Positions 1 to 8,753 of a DNA stretch of 64,000 bases are shown here, piece by piece. A program made the position numbers and the translations under genes. The DNA is from Acidobacteriota bacterium. GTDB taxonomy: Bacteria > Acidobacteriota > Thermoanaerobaculia > Gp7-AA8 > JAHWKK01. Below the pieces are notes generated by a model. The model was not told the DNA's origin, did not search any database, and worked only from the letters and a program-made list of their open reading frames with translations. Within the stretch, counting starts at the first letter, position 1; each line of letters opens with the position of its first letter. The stretch spans positions 193,299 to 257,298 of the forward strand of contig JAHWKK010000001.1 of the NCBI GenBank assembly GCA_019347945.1, given 5' to 3'.

Positions 1-78
1 GATTACTGGGTCGGGCAGGGCGCGCAGCTCTCCGACACGGTCCGTACCATCCTCAGGAAAACACCGGCTGCCGAATGA
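1..78 (+). CDS. rpsP: 30S ribosomal protein S16, C-terminal end (partial)
   Basis: Only the last 25 codons lie in the window; the 5' end is cut off. They carry the conserved bS16 C-terminal signature Y-W-V-G-Q-G-A-Q-L-S-D-T-V followed by a short basic tail. bS16 is a small-subunit protein that binds 16S rRNA during 30S assembly. The stop codon overlaps the start of khpA by 4 bp (ATGA at 75-78), which fits translational coupling, and the order rpsP-khpA-rimM-trmD-rplS is a classical bacterial operon order. Confidence 0.93.
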   Translation, partial: DYWVGQGAQLSDTVRTILRKTPAAE

Positions 79-305
79 GAAGTCTCGTCGAGTTCATTGC
101 CCGATCGCTGGTCGACAAACCGGACGAAGTTCGGGTCGACGAGCTCGATGATCGCGGTGTGACGGTCTACGAACTGACCGTCGGCCAGGACGACCTGGGA
201 AAGGTGATCGGGCGCCAGGGTCGTACCGCTCGCGCCATCCGGACGATCCTCTCGGCCGCCGGCGCGAAGACCAGCCGCCGGTACGAGCTCGACATTCTCG
301 ACTGA
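75..305 (+). CDS. khpA: KH-domain RNA-binding protein KhpA
   Basis: This 76-residue protein is a single type-II KH domain. The GxxG RNA-binding loop is visible as G-R-Q-G at residues 46-49, preceded by the usual V-D-x-x-x-x-x-G-V-T-V-Y-E-L-T-V strand. The family (also YlqC/UPF0109) binds RNA, often as a heterodimer with KhpB/Jag, and affects cell elongation and small-RNA function in Gram-positive bacteria; its role here is inferred from family. It sits between rpsP and rimM as in most bacteria. The ATG overlaps the rpsP stop by 4 bp. Confidence 0.93.
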   Translation: MRSLVEFIARSLVDKPDEVRVDELDDRGVTVYELTVGQDDLGKVIGRQGRTARAIRTILSAAGAKTSRRYELDILD

Positions 306-327
306 GCCGGCGCTTCGGGCCGAACCC

Positions 328-1689
328 ATGAGCCTCGACCTCGACGATCTCGTCGCCATCGGCGTGATCCGGAAGCCCCACGGCGTCCGGGGGGAAGCAA
401 GCGTCGAGAGCTGGACCGACGATCCCGAACGCTACACGAATCTCCGCAGGGTCATCCTCCTCTCCCCGGATCGTACCGAGCGACTTGATCTCGAGGTGAT
501 CTCGGCCCGATCGCACGCGGGGCGCGAGCTGGTTCTTTTTTCGGGAATCGAGACCCCCGAGCGAATTGACGAGCTGCGAGGCTGGACTCTCGAGATCCCG
601 CAGGATGAACGGCGCGAGCTCGACGAGGGGGAGTACTGGATCGACGAGCTCGTCGGTCTGGAGATGGTCGACACCGGGAACGAGACCCTGGGCCGGGTCG
701 TCGCGGTCGGGGAGGGAGGCGGGGGCCTGCTCCTCACGGTGCGACGTCCCGAAGGGGAAACGTTCGACGTTCCGTTCGTGGGGGCTCTCCTCCCCGTCAT
801 CGACCCGGCGGAAGGAAGAATTGTGGCGGATCTGCCAGAAGGGCTGATCGACGAGCGCAATGCGGAAGCTGTCCCTGTGGAGCGGACCGGTGCGGCGTCG
901 AGGCCGGCAGTCGAACCGCTGTCCGAACCGCGGCTTCTCGTCGACGTGATCACGATTTTCCCGGGTATGTTCGACGCGATTCGGGCCGAGGGAGTGATCG
1001 GGCGCGCCATCGGTGCGAACATCCTCGAGCTGCGGGTCCATGATCTTCGCGACTACGCCACCGACCGCCATCGCTCGACCGACGACGCCCCTTACGGTGG
1101 CGGCGAGGGGATGGTCATGCTGGCCGAGCCGATTTTCCGCTGCGTCGATGCGATCCGCGAGGGCGGTGAGGGAGGGACGGTTCTCCTCCCCTCGCCTCAG
1201 GGAAGGCACCTCGACCAGCCGCTGGCCGGCGAGCTCGCCGGGAGGAGTCATCTGATCATCATCTGCGGCCGCTACGAGGGGGTCGACGAACGGGTTCTCG
1301 AAGGATTGAGAGCGATGGAGATCTCGATCGGAGACTTCGTCGTCTCGGGTGGAGAGCTGCCGACGATGGTGCTGATCGACGCAATCGGAAGAATGGTCGA
1401 AGGAGTGGTCGGGGAGCGGAATTCGGTGGAGAGGGATTCGTTTTACTACGGTTTGCTCGATCATCCTCACTACACGAGACCAGCGAGTTTTCGAGGTATG
1501 GATGTTCCGGAGGTGCTGCTTTCGGGACACGCCGAGCGAATCAGGATCTGGAAAAAAAGAGAGGCTTTGCGCGCGACGGCGGTGAAGCGCCCCGATCTCC
1601 TCGAGAAAGTGGAGCTCGATGACGAAGCCCGTAAGCTTCTCGAGGAAATCCGGAACGAGACGACAAAATCCGCTGATGCGGCAGATTGA
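328..1689 (+). CDS. Fused RimM (16S processing) - TrmD (tRNA m1G37 methyltransferase)
   Basis: One uninterrupted 453-residue frame joins two normally separate neighbours. Residues about 8-180 are RimM: the N-terminal barrel has P-H-G-V-R-G-E at 17-23, and the PRC-barrel begins near Y103-W104. RimM binds uS19 and helps 30S maturation. After a roughly 20-residue Pro/Glu linker, residues about 202-440 are TrmD, the SPOUT-fold enzyme that methylates G37 of tRNA with SAM. TrmD motifs include D-A-P-Y-G-G-G-E-G-M (253-262), the knot segment C-G-R-Y-E-G-V-D (313-320), I-G-D-F-V-V-S-G-G-E-L (334-344) and L-D-H-P-H-Y-T-R-P, with the expected catalytic Asp at 378. No internal stop or obvious ribosome-binding site splits the halves. 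Upstream khpA ends 22 bp earlier; rplS begins 15 bp later. Confidence 0.92.
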   Translation: MSLDLDDLVAIGVIRKPHGVRGEASVESWTDDPERYTNLRRVILLSPDRTERLDLEVISARSHAGRELVLFSGIETPERIDELRGWTLEIPQDERRELDEGEYWIDELVGLEMVDTGNETLGRVVAVGEGGGGLLLTVRRPEGETFDVPFVGALLPVIDPAEGRIVADLPEGLIDERNAEAVPVERTGAASRPAVEPLSEPRLLVDVITIFPGMFDAIRAEGVIGRAIGANILELRVHDLRDYATDRHRSTDDAPYGGGEGMVMLAEPIFRCVDAIREGGEGGTVLLPSPQGRHLDQPLAGELAGRSHLIIICGRYEGVDERVLEGLRAMEISIGDFVVSGGELPTMVLIDAIGRMVEGVVGERNSVERDSFYYGLLDHPHYTRPASFRGMDVPEVLLSGHAERIRIWKKREALRATAVKRPDLLEKVELDDEARKLLEEIRNETTKSADAAD

Positions 1690-1704
1690 AAGAGAGTCAC
1701 CGAG

Positions 1705-2055
1705 ATGAGCGACATGATCCGCAAACTCGAGCAGAGTCAGATGGAGAGGGAAATTCCGCCTTTTGGGCCGGGTGACACCGTCAAGGTTCACGTGAAGGTC
1801 AAGGAAGGCGACAAACAGCGCATTCAGATCTTCGAGGGACTCGTCATCTCGCGCCGGGGCGGAGGTCTCGGGGAGAGTTTCACGGTCCGCAAGATCTCCG
1901 GTGGAGTCGGAGTGGAGAGGATTTTCCCCCTTTATTCGCCATCGATCGATCGGATCGAGGTGGGACGTCAGGGCCGGGTTCGGCGGGCAAAGTTGTATTA
2001 TCTGCGGGATCTCCGTGGCAAGGCGGCTCGCATCGAAGAAAAACGCTCGCGCTGA
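1705..2055 (+). CDS. rplS: 50S ribosomal protein L19
   Basis: The 116-residue protein has the full bL19 pattern: an N-terminal P[14 protein letters not shown] segment, the [13 protein letters not shown] loop, and [15 protein letters not shown] followed by a basic C terminus (residues ~95-116, R/K rich) that contacts 23S rRNA at the subunit interface. Length is typical of the family. It follows the rimM-trmD fusion by 15 bp and precedes rnhB, as in many bacterial ribosomal operons. Confidence 0.96.
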   Translation: MSDMIRKLEQSQMEREIPPFGPGDTVKVHVKVKEGDKQRIQIFEGLVISRRGGGLGESFTVRKISGGVGVERIFPLYSPSIDRIEVGRQGRVRRAKLYYLRDLRGKAARIEEKRSR

Positions 2056-2104
2056 CCAGGGGTTTCTCCCCGGGTTGATCGAAGAGCTCGCCCGTCTTGC
2101 CGAG

Positions 2105-2710
2105 ATGGGGGAGCTGGAGCGCGAGTTGCGCCGCTTCGGATTCCGCTCCATCGCGGGGACGGACGAGGTTGGCCGGGGATGTCTGGCCGGCCCCGTGGTG
2201 GCAGCGGCGGTCATTCTCGAGCCGGATTGTCCGTTATTCGGACTCGACGACTCCAAATTGCTCGACCCGGCCTGGCGGCTCCGGATGCTCCCTCTGCTCG
2301 TCGAGAAGGCGCGTTGCGTGACGATTTCCGTGATCGAGCCTGTGGTGATCGATCGAATCAACATTCTCGAGGCGAGCAAGCTGGCGATGCTTCGCAGCGT
2401 GTTCGATCTGGACATCCGACCGGAGATCGTCGTCACCGACGCGGTATGCATCGATCGACTTCACGTTCCTCAGATTGCGGTCCTCCATGGAGACAGTCGC
2501 GTCTGTGCCGTCGCTGCAGCTTCGATTGTTGCGAAGGTGTATCGGGATGCTCTGATGGACTCCTACGATCGGCTCTACCCGGAGTATGATTTTTCGCGGA
2601 ACAAAGGGTACGCGACCGAAACTCACAGACAGGCGCTCGAGGTTCTCGGTCCAACTCCGATTCATCGCCGGACGTTCGGCTCGGTGAAATCGGTGGGCCT
2701 TTTCGACTAA
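2105..2710 (+). CDS. rnhB: Ribonuclease HII
   Basis: RNase HII cleaves the RNA strand of RNA-DNA hybrids and removes single misincorporated ribonucleotides. The diagnostic G-T-D-E-V-G-R-G motif at residues 18-25 carries the first two acidic catalytic residues, and later V-T-D-A and G-D-S-R-V..A-A-A-S-I-V-A-K-V segments match the family; the C-terminal Y-x-F-x-x-N-K-G-Y-A-T-x-x-H is also typical. From ATG 2105 the protein is 201 residues, the usual size. A TTG at 2075 would add 10 residues; neither start has a strong Shine-Dalgarno. It lies just downstream of rplS. Confidence 0.94.
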   Translation: MGELERELRRFGFRSIAGTDEVGRGCLAGPVVAAAVILEPDCPLFGLDDSKLLDPAWRLRMLPLLVEKARCVTISVIEPVVIDRINILEASKLAMLRSVFDLDIRPEIVVTDAVCIDRLHVPQIAVLHGDSRVCAVAAASIVAKVYRDALMDSYDRLYPEYDFSRNKGYATETHRQALEVLGPTPIHRRTFGSVKSVGLFD

Positions 2711-2722
2711 ACTCCTGAACCG

Positions 2723-5611
2723 ATGGCATCCCGCGACAAAATCATCGCGAAGGCGGAGAAGCTCGTTTCGAAAGGGAAGATCGAGGAGGCGATCGGCCAG
2801 TACGAGATGATCCTCAAAGACAGCCCCAGCGACGTCAATACCCTCAACCGGGTGGGGGATCTGTGGGTTCGCGCCAACAAAACGCAGGAGGCGGTAAACG
2901 TTTTCAGCCGGATTGCCGAGCACTACTCGCGCGACGGGTTTTTCCTCAAGGCCATCGCGATCTTCAAGAAGATCAACAAGCTCGATCCTTCGCGTCTCGA
3001 CGTTTACGAGAAGCTCGCCGAGCTCTACTCGCGTCAGGGGCTGGCGATGGAGGCGAAGAGCCAGTACATAGTGCTTGCGGATGCGGCGACGAAGCAGGGA
3101 AACACCAAGTCCGCTCTCGAAACCTACCGGAAGATCGCCGAGCTCGATCCAAACTCGATCAATGTCCACGTCAAGCTGGCCGATCTTCACCATGCGTCCG
3201 GCGAAAAGGACAAAGCGCTCGAACAATACGAAAAGGTCGGCCGGATGCTGCTCCGGAAAGGGATGGTCGACGAAAGCGTCCAGGTGTTCAAGAAGGCCCT
3301 GAAGATCGATCCCGACAATGTCGACCTGATCGGGTCGCTGGCCGGCGCCATGACCGAAGCCGGTCAGGCAGCGCAGGCCCTGGTCCTGCTCGAGTCCGCG
3401 AGAGCGGAAAATCCGTCAAACGGGAAGCTCACCTCACTGTATGGACGAACCCTGCTCGAATCCGGCCAGCGAGGCAAGGCGAAGACTGTTCTGGAAGAGG
3501 CCGTTGCGGTTCTGCCCCAGGACCATGATTCACGGATCGCGCTCTCGGAGCTGTATCTTGCTGAAGCCTCGGCGGACCTCGCTCAGGAGATTCTCGAGCC
3601 GGTGGTCAACGCGCGCGCCGACGCCGGGGATGTTTCGGGAGCGATCGGCCTGCTCAACGGCGTCCTCGAGACTGACGCCAGCCACATCCCGACTCTTCGG
3701 CAGGTGGTCGAGGTTTATCGTCGGGCGAATCAGGAAACAAAGATCATCACCTCTCTCAATGCGCTCGCCGAGGCACACCGGGCAATGGGGGAGAACGAGG
3801 CGGCGGCTTCGGCGCTCGAACAGATCCTCGAGCGCGAACCGGAGAACGAACAGATTCGAAAGAAGCTGGCGATGCTTCGCGGATCCACCGGAACTGCACC
3901 CGCCGTCGAGCCGGAGCCGGAGCTCGAGCTGGAGCCGGAACCGGAAGCCGAGGTCGCCATCGAGCCGGAGATCGAGATCGGCGCCTCGGCAGAGCTCGAT
4001 CTCGAGGAAGTCACGGATTCATCGACGGGCATCGAGGATGACGACGACGAGGCGATGACCAACTTCATCGTCGAGCACATGACGGAGGCCGAAGTTTTTT
4101 CGAAGTACGGCCTGATCGATCGAGCAATCGAGCACCTGCAGAAGGTGATCAGCCAGGTGCCCGACCATCTCCCCGCGTATCAGCAGCTGTTTCGCGCGTA
4201 CCTCGACGAGGGACAGAACGACAACGCGAGCAACATCGCGAGTCCGCTGATCGGCCTCCTGCGCAGCAGAGGAGATGAGGACGAGCTGCGAAAGGTCGAA
4301 GACGAACTGGCCGCTCGTGGAATGACGGTCTCGCCCGCCGACTCGGGCCGTGTTTCCGCTCCGAGTGTCGAGCTGGACGAGATCGATGATCTGACAATCG
4401 ACGACTCCGGAGATGCCGTACTCGCCGTCGACGTGGACGACTCGGTATCGATCGACATCGAAGAGTCCCCGATCGAAGAGATCAGCTTCGACACCGGAGA
4501 GGAACCGGAAGAGTTGGAGCTGGACGTCGCGGAGGATGCAATCGAGATTGAAGCGGCGGATGAGGCCATGGAGATCGAGATGGAGGCTCCGATCGAGATT
4601 GATCTCGAGGAAGAAGTCGTCGAGCTCGAAACGGAAGAGCCCCACCTCGAGTTTGAAACCGAGGAGCCGGTTTCGGAGATCGAGATTGAAGAGGAGGAAG
4701 CCGTCGAGCTCGACCTCGGGGACGAGGCCACGGTCGAAGAGAAACCTCCCGTGGCCGCCGGACCGATGGACCATGCCGTGCTGTCCGAGGTCGACTTCTA
4801 CATCGACGAGCAGTTGTATGACGAGGCGCGCGAAAGGCTTCAGGAGCTCCAGGCGAAGCACCCGGGCTCGGACGAGATCGCGAGTCGGATGGAACGAGTT
4901 GCCAGGGAGGAGGCGGAACGCACGACGGCGGCGGAGGAGGAAGCGGCTGCACCTCCGTCGCTCGATATCGAGTCCGAGCTGTCCAGCCTGCTCCCCGACG
5001 AGGAACCGGTCGAGGCAGGGATGGCCGTTGAGCCTCCCGCATCCGAGGCTCCATCCGTCACGATCTCCGAAGAGGATGAAGAGTCACTGTTCGCCGACGA
5101 GGACGATTTCTTCGATCTCGCCGCGGAACTGGAAGAAGAGCTCGGCGGAGACCTCGACGGGGACGTCACCGTAGAAGACGAAGAGCAGTCTCTCGAGGAC
5201 GTGTTCCGCGAGTTCAAGAAGGGCGTCGAGGAACAGCTCGACAGTGAAGATTACGACACTCACTACAATCTCGGAATCGCCTACAAGGAGATGGGGCTCA
5301 CCGACGAAGCCATCGGCGAGTTCCAGATCGCTTCGAAGGACCCGCAGCGCGCGGTGGAGTGCTGCTCGATGCTCGGGCTCTGTTTTCTCGAAAAGGGGAT
5401 GCCTCAGCTGGCGATCAAGTGGTACACGAAAGGGATCGAGCTGCCCGAAACGACCGAGGATGAGCATCTCGGCCTGATGTACGAGCTCGGAAATGCCTAC
5501 CAGCAGATCGGCGATACGGCGCAGGCTCACAAGGCGTTCGTCGAGATTTACGGAGTCAATTCGAATTATCGCGACGTCGCGGAGCGAATTCGCGAGCTTC
5601 AGAACGCCTGA
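2723..5611 (+). CDS. Large TPR protein with long acidic low-complexity linkers
   Basis: The 962-residue protein has no signal peptide. Residues about 5-385 form consecutive tetratricopeptide repeats (for example A-I-G-Q-Y-E-M-I-L-K-D-S-P, A-L-E-T-Y-R-K-I-A-E-L-D-P). From about 392 to 430 the sequence becomes Pro/Glu-rich (repeated E-P-E-P-E-L), then a short TPR-like helical segment (about 440-540), a second very acidic stretch rich in Glu-Ile/Glu-Leu pairs (about 550-670), another helical pair, and a final TPR block (about 835-962) starting D-Y-D-T-H-Y-N-L-G-I-A-Y. Such proteins are cytoplasmic scaffolds; partner and function are unknown. It begins 12 bp after rnhB and may be cotranscribed with the housekeeping operon. 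Confidence 0.85.
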   Translation: MASRDKIIAKAEKLVSKGKIEEAIGQYEMILKDSPSDVNTLNRVGDLWVRANKTQEAVNVFSRIAEHYSRDGFFLKAIAIFKKINKLDPSRLDVYEKLAELYSRQGLAMEAKSQYIVLADAATKQGNTKSALETYRKIAELDPNSINVHVKLADLHHASGEKDKALEQYEKVGRMLLRKGMVDESVQVFKKALKIDPDNVDLIGSLAGAMTEAGQAAQALVLLESARAENPSNGKLTSLYGRTLLESGQRGKAKTVLEEAVAVLPQDHDSRIALSELYLAEASADLAQEILEPVVNARADAGDVSGAIGLLNGVLETDASHIPTLRQVVEVYRRANQETKIITSLNALAEAHRAMGENEAAASALEQILEREPENEQIRKKLAMLRGSTGTAPAVEPEPELELEPEPEAEVAIEPEIEIGASAELDLEEVTDSSTGIEDDDDEAMTNFIVEHMTEAEVFSKYGLIDRAIEHLQKVISQVPDHLPAYQQLFRAYLDEGQNDNASNIASPLIGLLRSRGDEDELRKVEDELAARGMTVSPADSGRVSAPSVELDEIDDLTIDDSGDAVLAVDVDDSVSIDIEESPIEEISFDTGEEPEELELDVAEDAIEIEAADEAMEIEMEAPIEIDLEEEVVELETEEPHLEFETEEPVSEIEIEEEEAVELDLGDEATVEEKPPVAAGPMDHAVLSEVDFYIDEQLYDEARERLQELQAKHPGSDEIASRMERVAREEAERTTAAEEEAAAPPSLDIESELSSLLPDEEPVEAGMAVEPPASEAPSVTISEEDEESLFADEDDFFDLAAELEEELGGDLDGDVTVEDEEQSLEDVFREFKKGVEEQLDSEDYDTHYNLGIAYKEMGLTDEAIGEFQIASKDPQRAVECCSMLGLCFLEKGMPQLAIKWYTKGIELPETTEDEHLGLMYELGNAYQQIGDTAQAHKAFVEIYGVNSNYRDVAERIRELQNA

Positions 5612-5623
5612 GCCGGACTTCCA

Positions 5624-6430
5624 TTGACCCTCGCGCTCCTGGCTCTCACCGGACTCTTCGCCGGATTCGTTGGCGGCGTGCTGGGGCTGGGTGGGGGACT
5701 GATCATCGTACCGGCGCTCACGCTTCTCGCGGGTCTGCCGATTCACAGCGCCATCGCAGCTTCGCTCGTTTGCGCCATCGCGACATCGAGTGGTGCGGCT
5801 CCATCCAATCTGAAACGCGGCTACGTGAATCTGTCGCTGTCGATGCGACTCGAATTCTGGACGATCGCCGGCGCCATTCTGGGCGGACTTCTCGGTGGCA
5901 CCCTTTCCGGGGACGCGCTCGGCCGAGTGTTCGGCGCCGTCATGGGCATCATGGCGATCGTCATGTTGCGGCGCTCCGAGCCTGCCAGCGCACAGCAGAT
6001 AGCCTCGGGGGCGTTTACGAGCAGCTACTTCGACGGAGCGTCGGGCGAGACCATCGGCTACTCGGTGAGGAACCTTCGCGGCGCGTATGGTGTCTCGTCG
6101 TTCGCTGGTGTGCTCTCGGGACTTCTCGGCATCGGTGGCGGGATCATCCAGGTCCCGATGCTCTCACTGATGGCCGGACTCCCGATGAAAGCGGCGACGG
6201 CCACATCGGGATACATGCTCGGTACGACCGCGGCCGCGGGCGCGATCGTCTACTACGGGATCGGCCATCTCGATGCCGCGGTGACGGCGCCGGTCGCGAT
6301 CGGTGTGCTCGCCGGCTCGAGACTCGCCGCAATGACCTACTCGAGGCTGCGATCGGAGTCGCTCCAGCGAATCTTTGCGCTCGTGATGATGATCATCGCC
6401 GTTCGAATGCTCGTCGGGGGGGATCGGTGA
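5624..6430 (+). CDS. TSUP (TauE/SafE) family membrane permease
   Basis: The 268-residue protein is hydrophobic throughout, with about eight membrane segments arranged as two repeats. Each repeat opens with a glycine-rich signature: G-F-V-G-G-V-L-G-L-G-G-G-L-I-I-V-P-A-L near the N terminus and L-S-G-L-L-G-I-G-G-G-I-I-Q-V-P in the second half. This is the TSUP (4-toluene sulfonate uptake, TauE/SafE) signature; members move sulfite, sulfoacetate or related organosulfur anions, but the substrate here cannot be read from sequence. Translation appears to start at TTG 5624, 12 bp after the TPR gene. The stop overlaps the GTG of the DUF1634 gene by 4 bp. Confidence 0.9.
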   Translation: MTLALLALTGLFAGFVGGVLGLGGGLIIVPALTLLAGLPIHSAIAASLVCAIATSSGAAPSNLKRGYVNLSLSMRLEFWTIAGAILGGLLGGTLSGDALGRVFGAVMGIMAIVMLRRSEPASAQQIASGAFTSSYFDGASGETIGYSVRNLRGAYGVSSFAGVLSGLLGIGGGIIQVPMLSLMAGLPMKAATATSGYMLGTTAAAGAIVYYGIGHLDAAVTAPVAIGVLAGSRLAAMTYSRLRSESLQRIFALVMMIIAVRMLVGGDR

Positions 6431-6750
6431 AAGTGCACTCGGTCGCCGCCCTGACCATCACGATCGCGCTTCTGATTGCGCTCGCGCTTTTCGTTGCGGG
6501 TCTCGGGCTCGAGGCGGGTGTCGATCTCCCCGTAGGACCCGAGTCGGTCGCAGCCGACCTGATGCTCGAAAGAGGGCTCGGTGCGGCTGCTCTCCACCTC
6601 GGTGTTCTGATGCTGATGGCCATTGCGGCTGTGCGCACGATTGCGGCAAGCGTGGTATTCGGCCGAGAGGGAGATCGGCGCACGGCGCTGGCGGGCGCTC
6701 TCGTGATCCTGATGATCCTGGTTTCACTGACGATCGGAATTCTCGCCTGA
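6427..6750 (+). CDS. DUF1634 small membrane protein, partner of the TSUP permease
   Basis: A GTG at 6427 overlapping the TSUP stop (GTGA, 6427-6430) starts a 107-residue protein with three hydrophobic segments: about residues 6-27, 50-73 and 84-107. DUF1634 proteins are found almost always next to TSUP permeases, so a role as an accessory subunit of the transporter is likely but unproven. The last 27 bp overlap the 3' end of thiL on the opposite strand, so the two transcripts converge. Confidence 0.8.
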   Translation: MKVHSVAALTITIALLIALALFVAGLGLEAGVDLPVGPESVAADLMLERGLGAAALHLGVLMLMAIAAVRTIAASVVFGREGDRRTALAGALVILMILVSLTIGILA

Positions 6751-7767
6751 CTGACGCTCTCCGAAGTGGTCCCAGCCCTCCGGCTCGAGGATCGTTTCGC
6801 TCGGGCCATCTTTGAGGATGACCCCGGTCCCTTCGACGATCGAGCCGATCCAATAAACCGGGCGTCCGCAGAGCTCGCTCAGCCGCGACTCCGTCAGGCT
6901 CGAGGTAAAAAGCAGGGCGTACTCCTCGCCGCCGTGAAGAACAGCCCGCCTGGGATCGAGATCGAGACCGGCTGCGTAACGGAAAAGGTCGGGAAAAGGG
7001 GGGATGCGATCCCAGTCGAGTTGCGCTCCGGATCCGGATGCCTTGCACAGTCGGTCGAGATCCGTCGAGAGCCCATCCGAGAGGTCGATCGCCGACGATG
7101 CTACGCGCTCGGAGCTCAGCCGGATGCCGAGCGCCGTCTCGGGTGACGGATAGAGGTGTGCGCGAAGAAGTGACCCGGCCATCTCGATCAGTTCCCACGG
7201 TGGCTTTGTTCCCGCGGGGGGGATGGCCCGGTGACCAGGCTGCCATCCCCGGGAACGAAGCGCGAGCCCCGACGCCGCGCCTCCCACCGGCCGGCTGAGA
7301 AAGATTCTCTCACCCAGCCGGGCACCTTGCCGGAGAAGTGGGTCGCGGCCCTCGAGAACACCGTTCGCCACGATCGAGATCATCCGAATCGGCGCGGAAC
7401 TGAGGTCTCCTCCCACGAGAAATACCCGATGCATGTTGCACTGCTCGCGTACGACGCGGAGAAGCGGTTCGAGCTCACTCGTGTGCTCGGTCGGCCAGCA
7501 GAGTGTCAGCAGAACATGGTGAGGGGTCGCACCCATCGCGGCGAGATCCGAAAGATTTGCAGTGAACGCGCGGTGGATGATCGAGTCGACTGGATCATCG
7601 GCGTGCCAGTCGATTCCCTCGATGAGCGTGTCGGTCGTCGTCACGAGTGATTCTGAGATCTCGATGACGGCCGCGTCGTCGCCGATTCCGACCGGGGTGT
7701 GGTGGTCCGGGAAAAGCTCGTGAAGCAGGCGAAGAAAATCCGTTTCGTCCGAAAGGGGGGTACTCAC
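6724..7767 (-). CDS. thiL: Thiamine-monophosphate kinase
   Basis: ThiL phosphorylates thiamine monophosphate with ATP to give thiamine diphosphate, the active cofactor. The 347-residue protein has the PurM/ThiL fold signatures: G-I-G-D-D-A-A-V-I near residue 27, T-T-D-T-L-I-E-G-I-D-W-H, A-N-L-S-D-L-A-A-M-G-A, a G-G-D-L segment, D-L-S-D-G-L-S-T-D-L and H-G-G-E-E-Y-A-L-L-F. Length fits the family. The ATG overlaps the arcC stop by 4 bp (7764-7767), so it is the last gene of the arcA-arcC-thiL unit. Its product may serve the ThDP-dependent PoxB-like enzyme elsewhere in the window, but that link is inference. Confidence 0.94.
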   Translation of the reverse strand: MSTPLSDETDFLRLLHELFPDHHTPVGIGDDAAVIEISESLVTTTDTLIEGIDWHADDPVDSIIHRAFTANLSDLAAMGATPHHVLLTLCWPTEHTSELEPLLRVVREQCNMHRVFLVGGDLSSAPIRMISIVANGVLEGRDPLLRQGARLGERIFLSRPVGGAASGLALRSRGWQPGHRAIPPAGTKPPWELIEMAGSLLRAHLYPSPETALGIRLSSERVASSAIDLSDGLSTDLDRLCKASGSGAQLDWDRIPPFPDLFRYAAGLDLDPRRAVLHGGEEYALLFTSSLTESRLSELCGRPVYWIGSIVEGTGVILKDGPSETILEPEGWDHFGERQSGENSDRQ

Positions 7768-8753
7768 GATGCGCTCGCGGCGAAGCGGCTGGGCTCGCCT
7801 CCGATTCTCGTCCCGGATTCACCGTTCAGCGCTTCCTGAAGCTCGTCGATATTCGTGATCAGCACCTCGCCACCCGTCTCCGCAACGAAGTTGATCGAGG
7901 CAGTGATCTTCGGTCCCATCGAGCCACGAGGGAACTGTCCTTCGCGCATGTATTTCCGCGCATCTTCGAGCGAAAGGTAATCGAGATCCTTCTGAGACGG
8001 TCGGCCGAAATCGATCGAGACCTTTGCGACGGGGGTGATGATCACGAACAGCTTCGCCTCGAGTCTCGATGCGAGCAGGGCAGAGGTCAGGTCCTTGTCG
8101 ATCACCGCTTCCACACCTCTCCACTGCCGGTCGCGTCCCCGAACGACCGGCACTCCGCCTCCCCCGCCTGCGATGACGACCGTGCAGACTTTCAGAAGCG
8201 CCTCGATGGCCTCGATGTTGAGAACCTCGACCGGCGCCGGCGAAGCAACGACTTTACGCCATCCCCTCCCGGAGTCTTCGCGCATCGTCCATCCGAAATC
8301 CCGGGTGAGCGCCTCGGCGCGATACTGGGTGAAGAACGGTCCGATCGGCTTGGCCGGGTCGGAGAATGCGGGATCGCGGGGATCGACGGCTACCTCCGTC
8401 AGAAGAGTCGCGACCGACGGAGGGAGTCCCGCGAACTCGAGGCGATTCCGGAGGGCCTGCTGGAGGATGAAACCGATCGATCCCTCGGTCTGGGCTACGG
8501 CGAGGTCGAGTGTCTGAGGAGGAATCTTCGTCGACGCTTCCTCTGCCTGGATCAGGATGTTGCCGACCTGCGGGCCGTTTCCGTGCACGATGACGAGACG
8601 ATACCCCTGCTCGACGATCGGAACGAGCCAGCGCGCAGCCTGGCGTGCGCGTGCTACCTGCTCCTCCTGCGTTCCGTGATCCTCGGCAGGTAGCAGGGCA
8701 TTTCCGCCGAAGGCGACCACCGCCAGCGGCTTTGGGGGTTCACTCCACGTCAT
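7764..8753 (-). CDS. arcC: Carbamate kinase
   Basis: Carbamate kinase reversibly converts carbamoyl phosphate and ADP to ATP and carbamate, the energy-yielding last step of the arginine deiminase pathway. From ATG 8753 the protein is 329 residues and shows A-F-G-G-N-A-L-L-P near the N terminus, V-I-V-H-G-N-G-P-Q-V-G, the I-A-G-G-G-G-G-V-P-V turn, and V-I-D-K-D-L-T-S-A-L-L-A, all amino-acid-kinase-family features of ArcC. The start overlaps the arcA stop (ATGA, 8750-8753) and its own stop overlaps thiL. An in-frame extension upstream of 8753 lies inside arcA and is rejected. Confidence 0.95.
   Translation of the reverse strand: MTWSEPPKPLAVVAFGGNALLPAEDHGTQEEQVARARQAARWLVPIVEQGYRLVIVHGNGPQVGNILIQAEEASTKIPPQTLDLAVAQTEGSIGFILQQALRNRLEFAGLPPSVATLLTEVAVDPRDPAFSDPAKPIGPFFTQYRAEALTRDFGWTMREDSGRGWRKVVASPAPVEVLNIEAIEALLKVCTVVIAGGGGGVPVVRGRDRQWRGVEAVIDKDLTSALLASRLEAKLFVIITPVAKVSIDFGRPSQKDLDYLSLEDARKYMREGQFPRGSMGPKITASINFVAETGGEVLITNIDELQEALNGESGTRIGGEPSRFAASAS

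Noticed and set aside
94-2451. 785-residue open frame on the minus strand across the ribosomal operon
   Set aside because: It lies antisense to khpA, rimM-trmD, rplS and rnhB, is rich in Arg/His/Asp with no family signature, and is the usual shadow frame of high-GC coding DNA.
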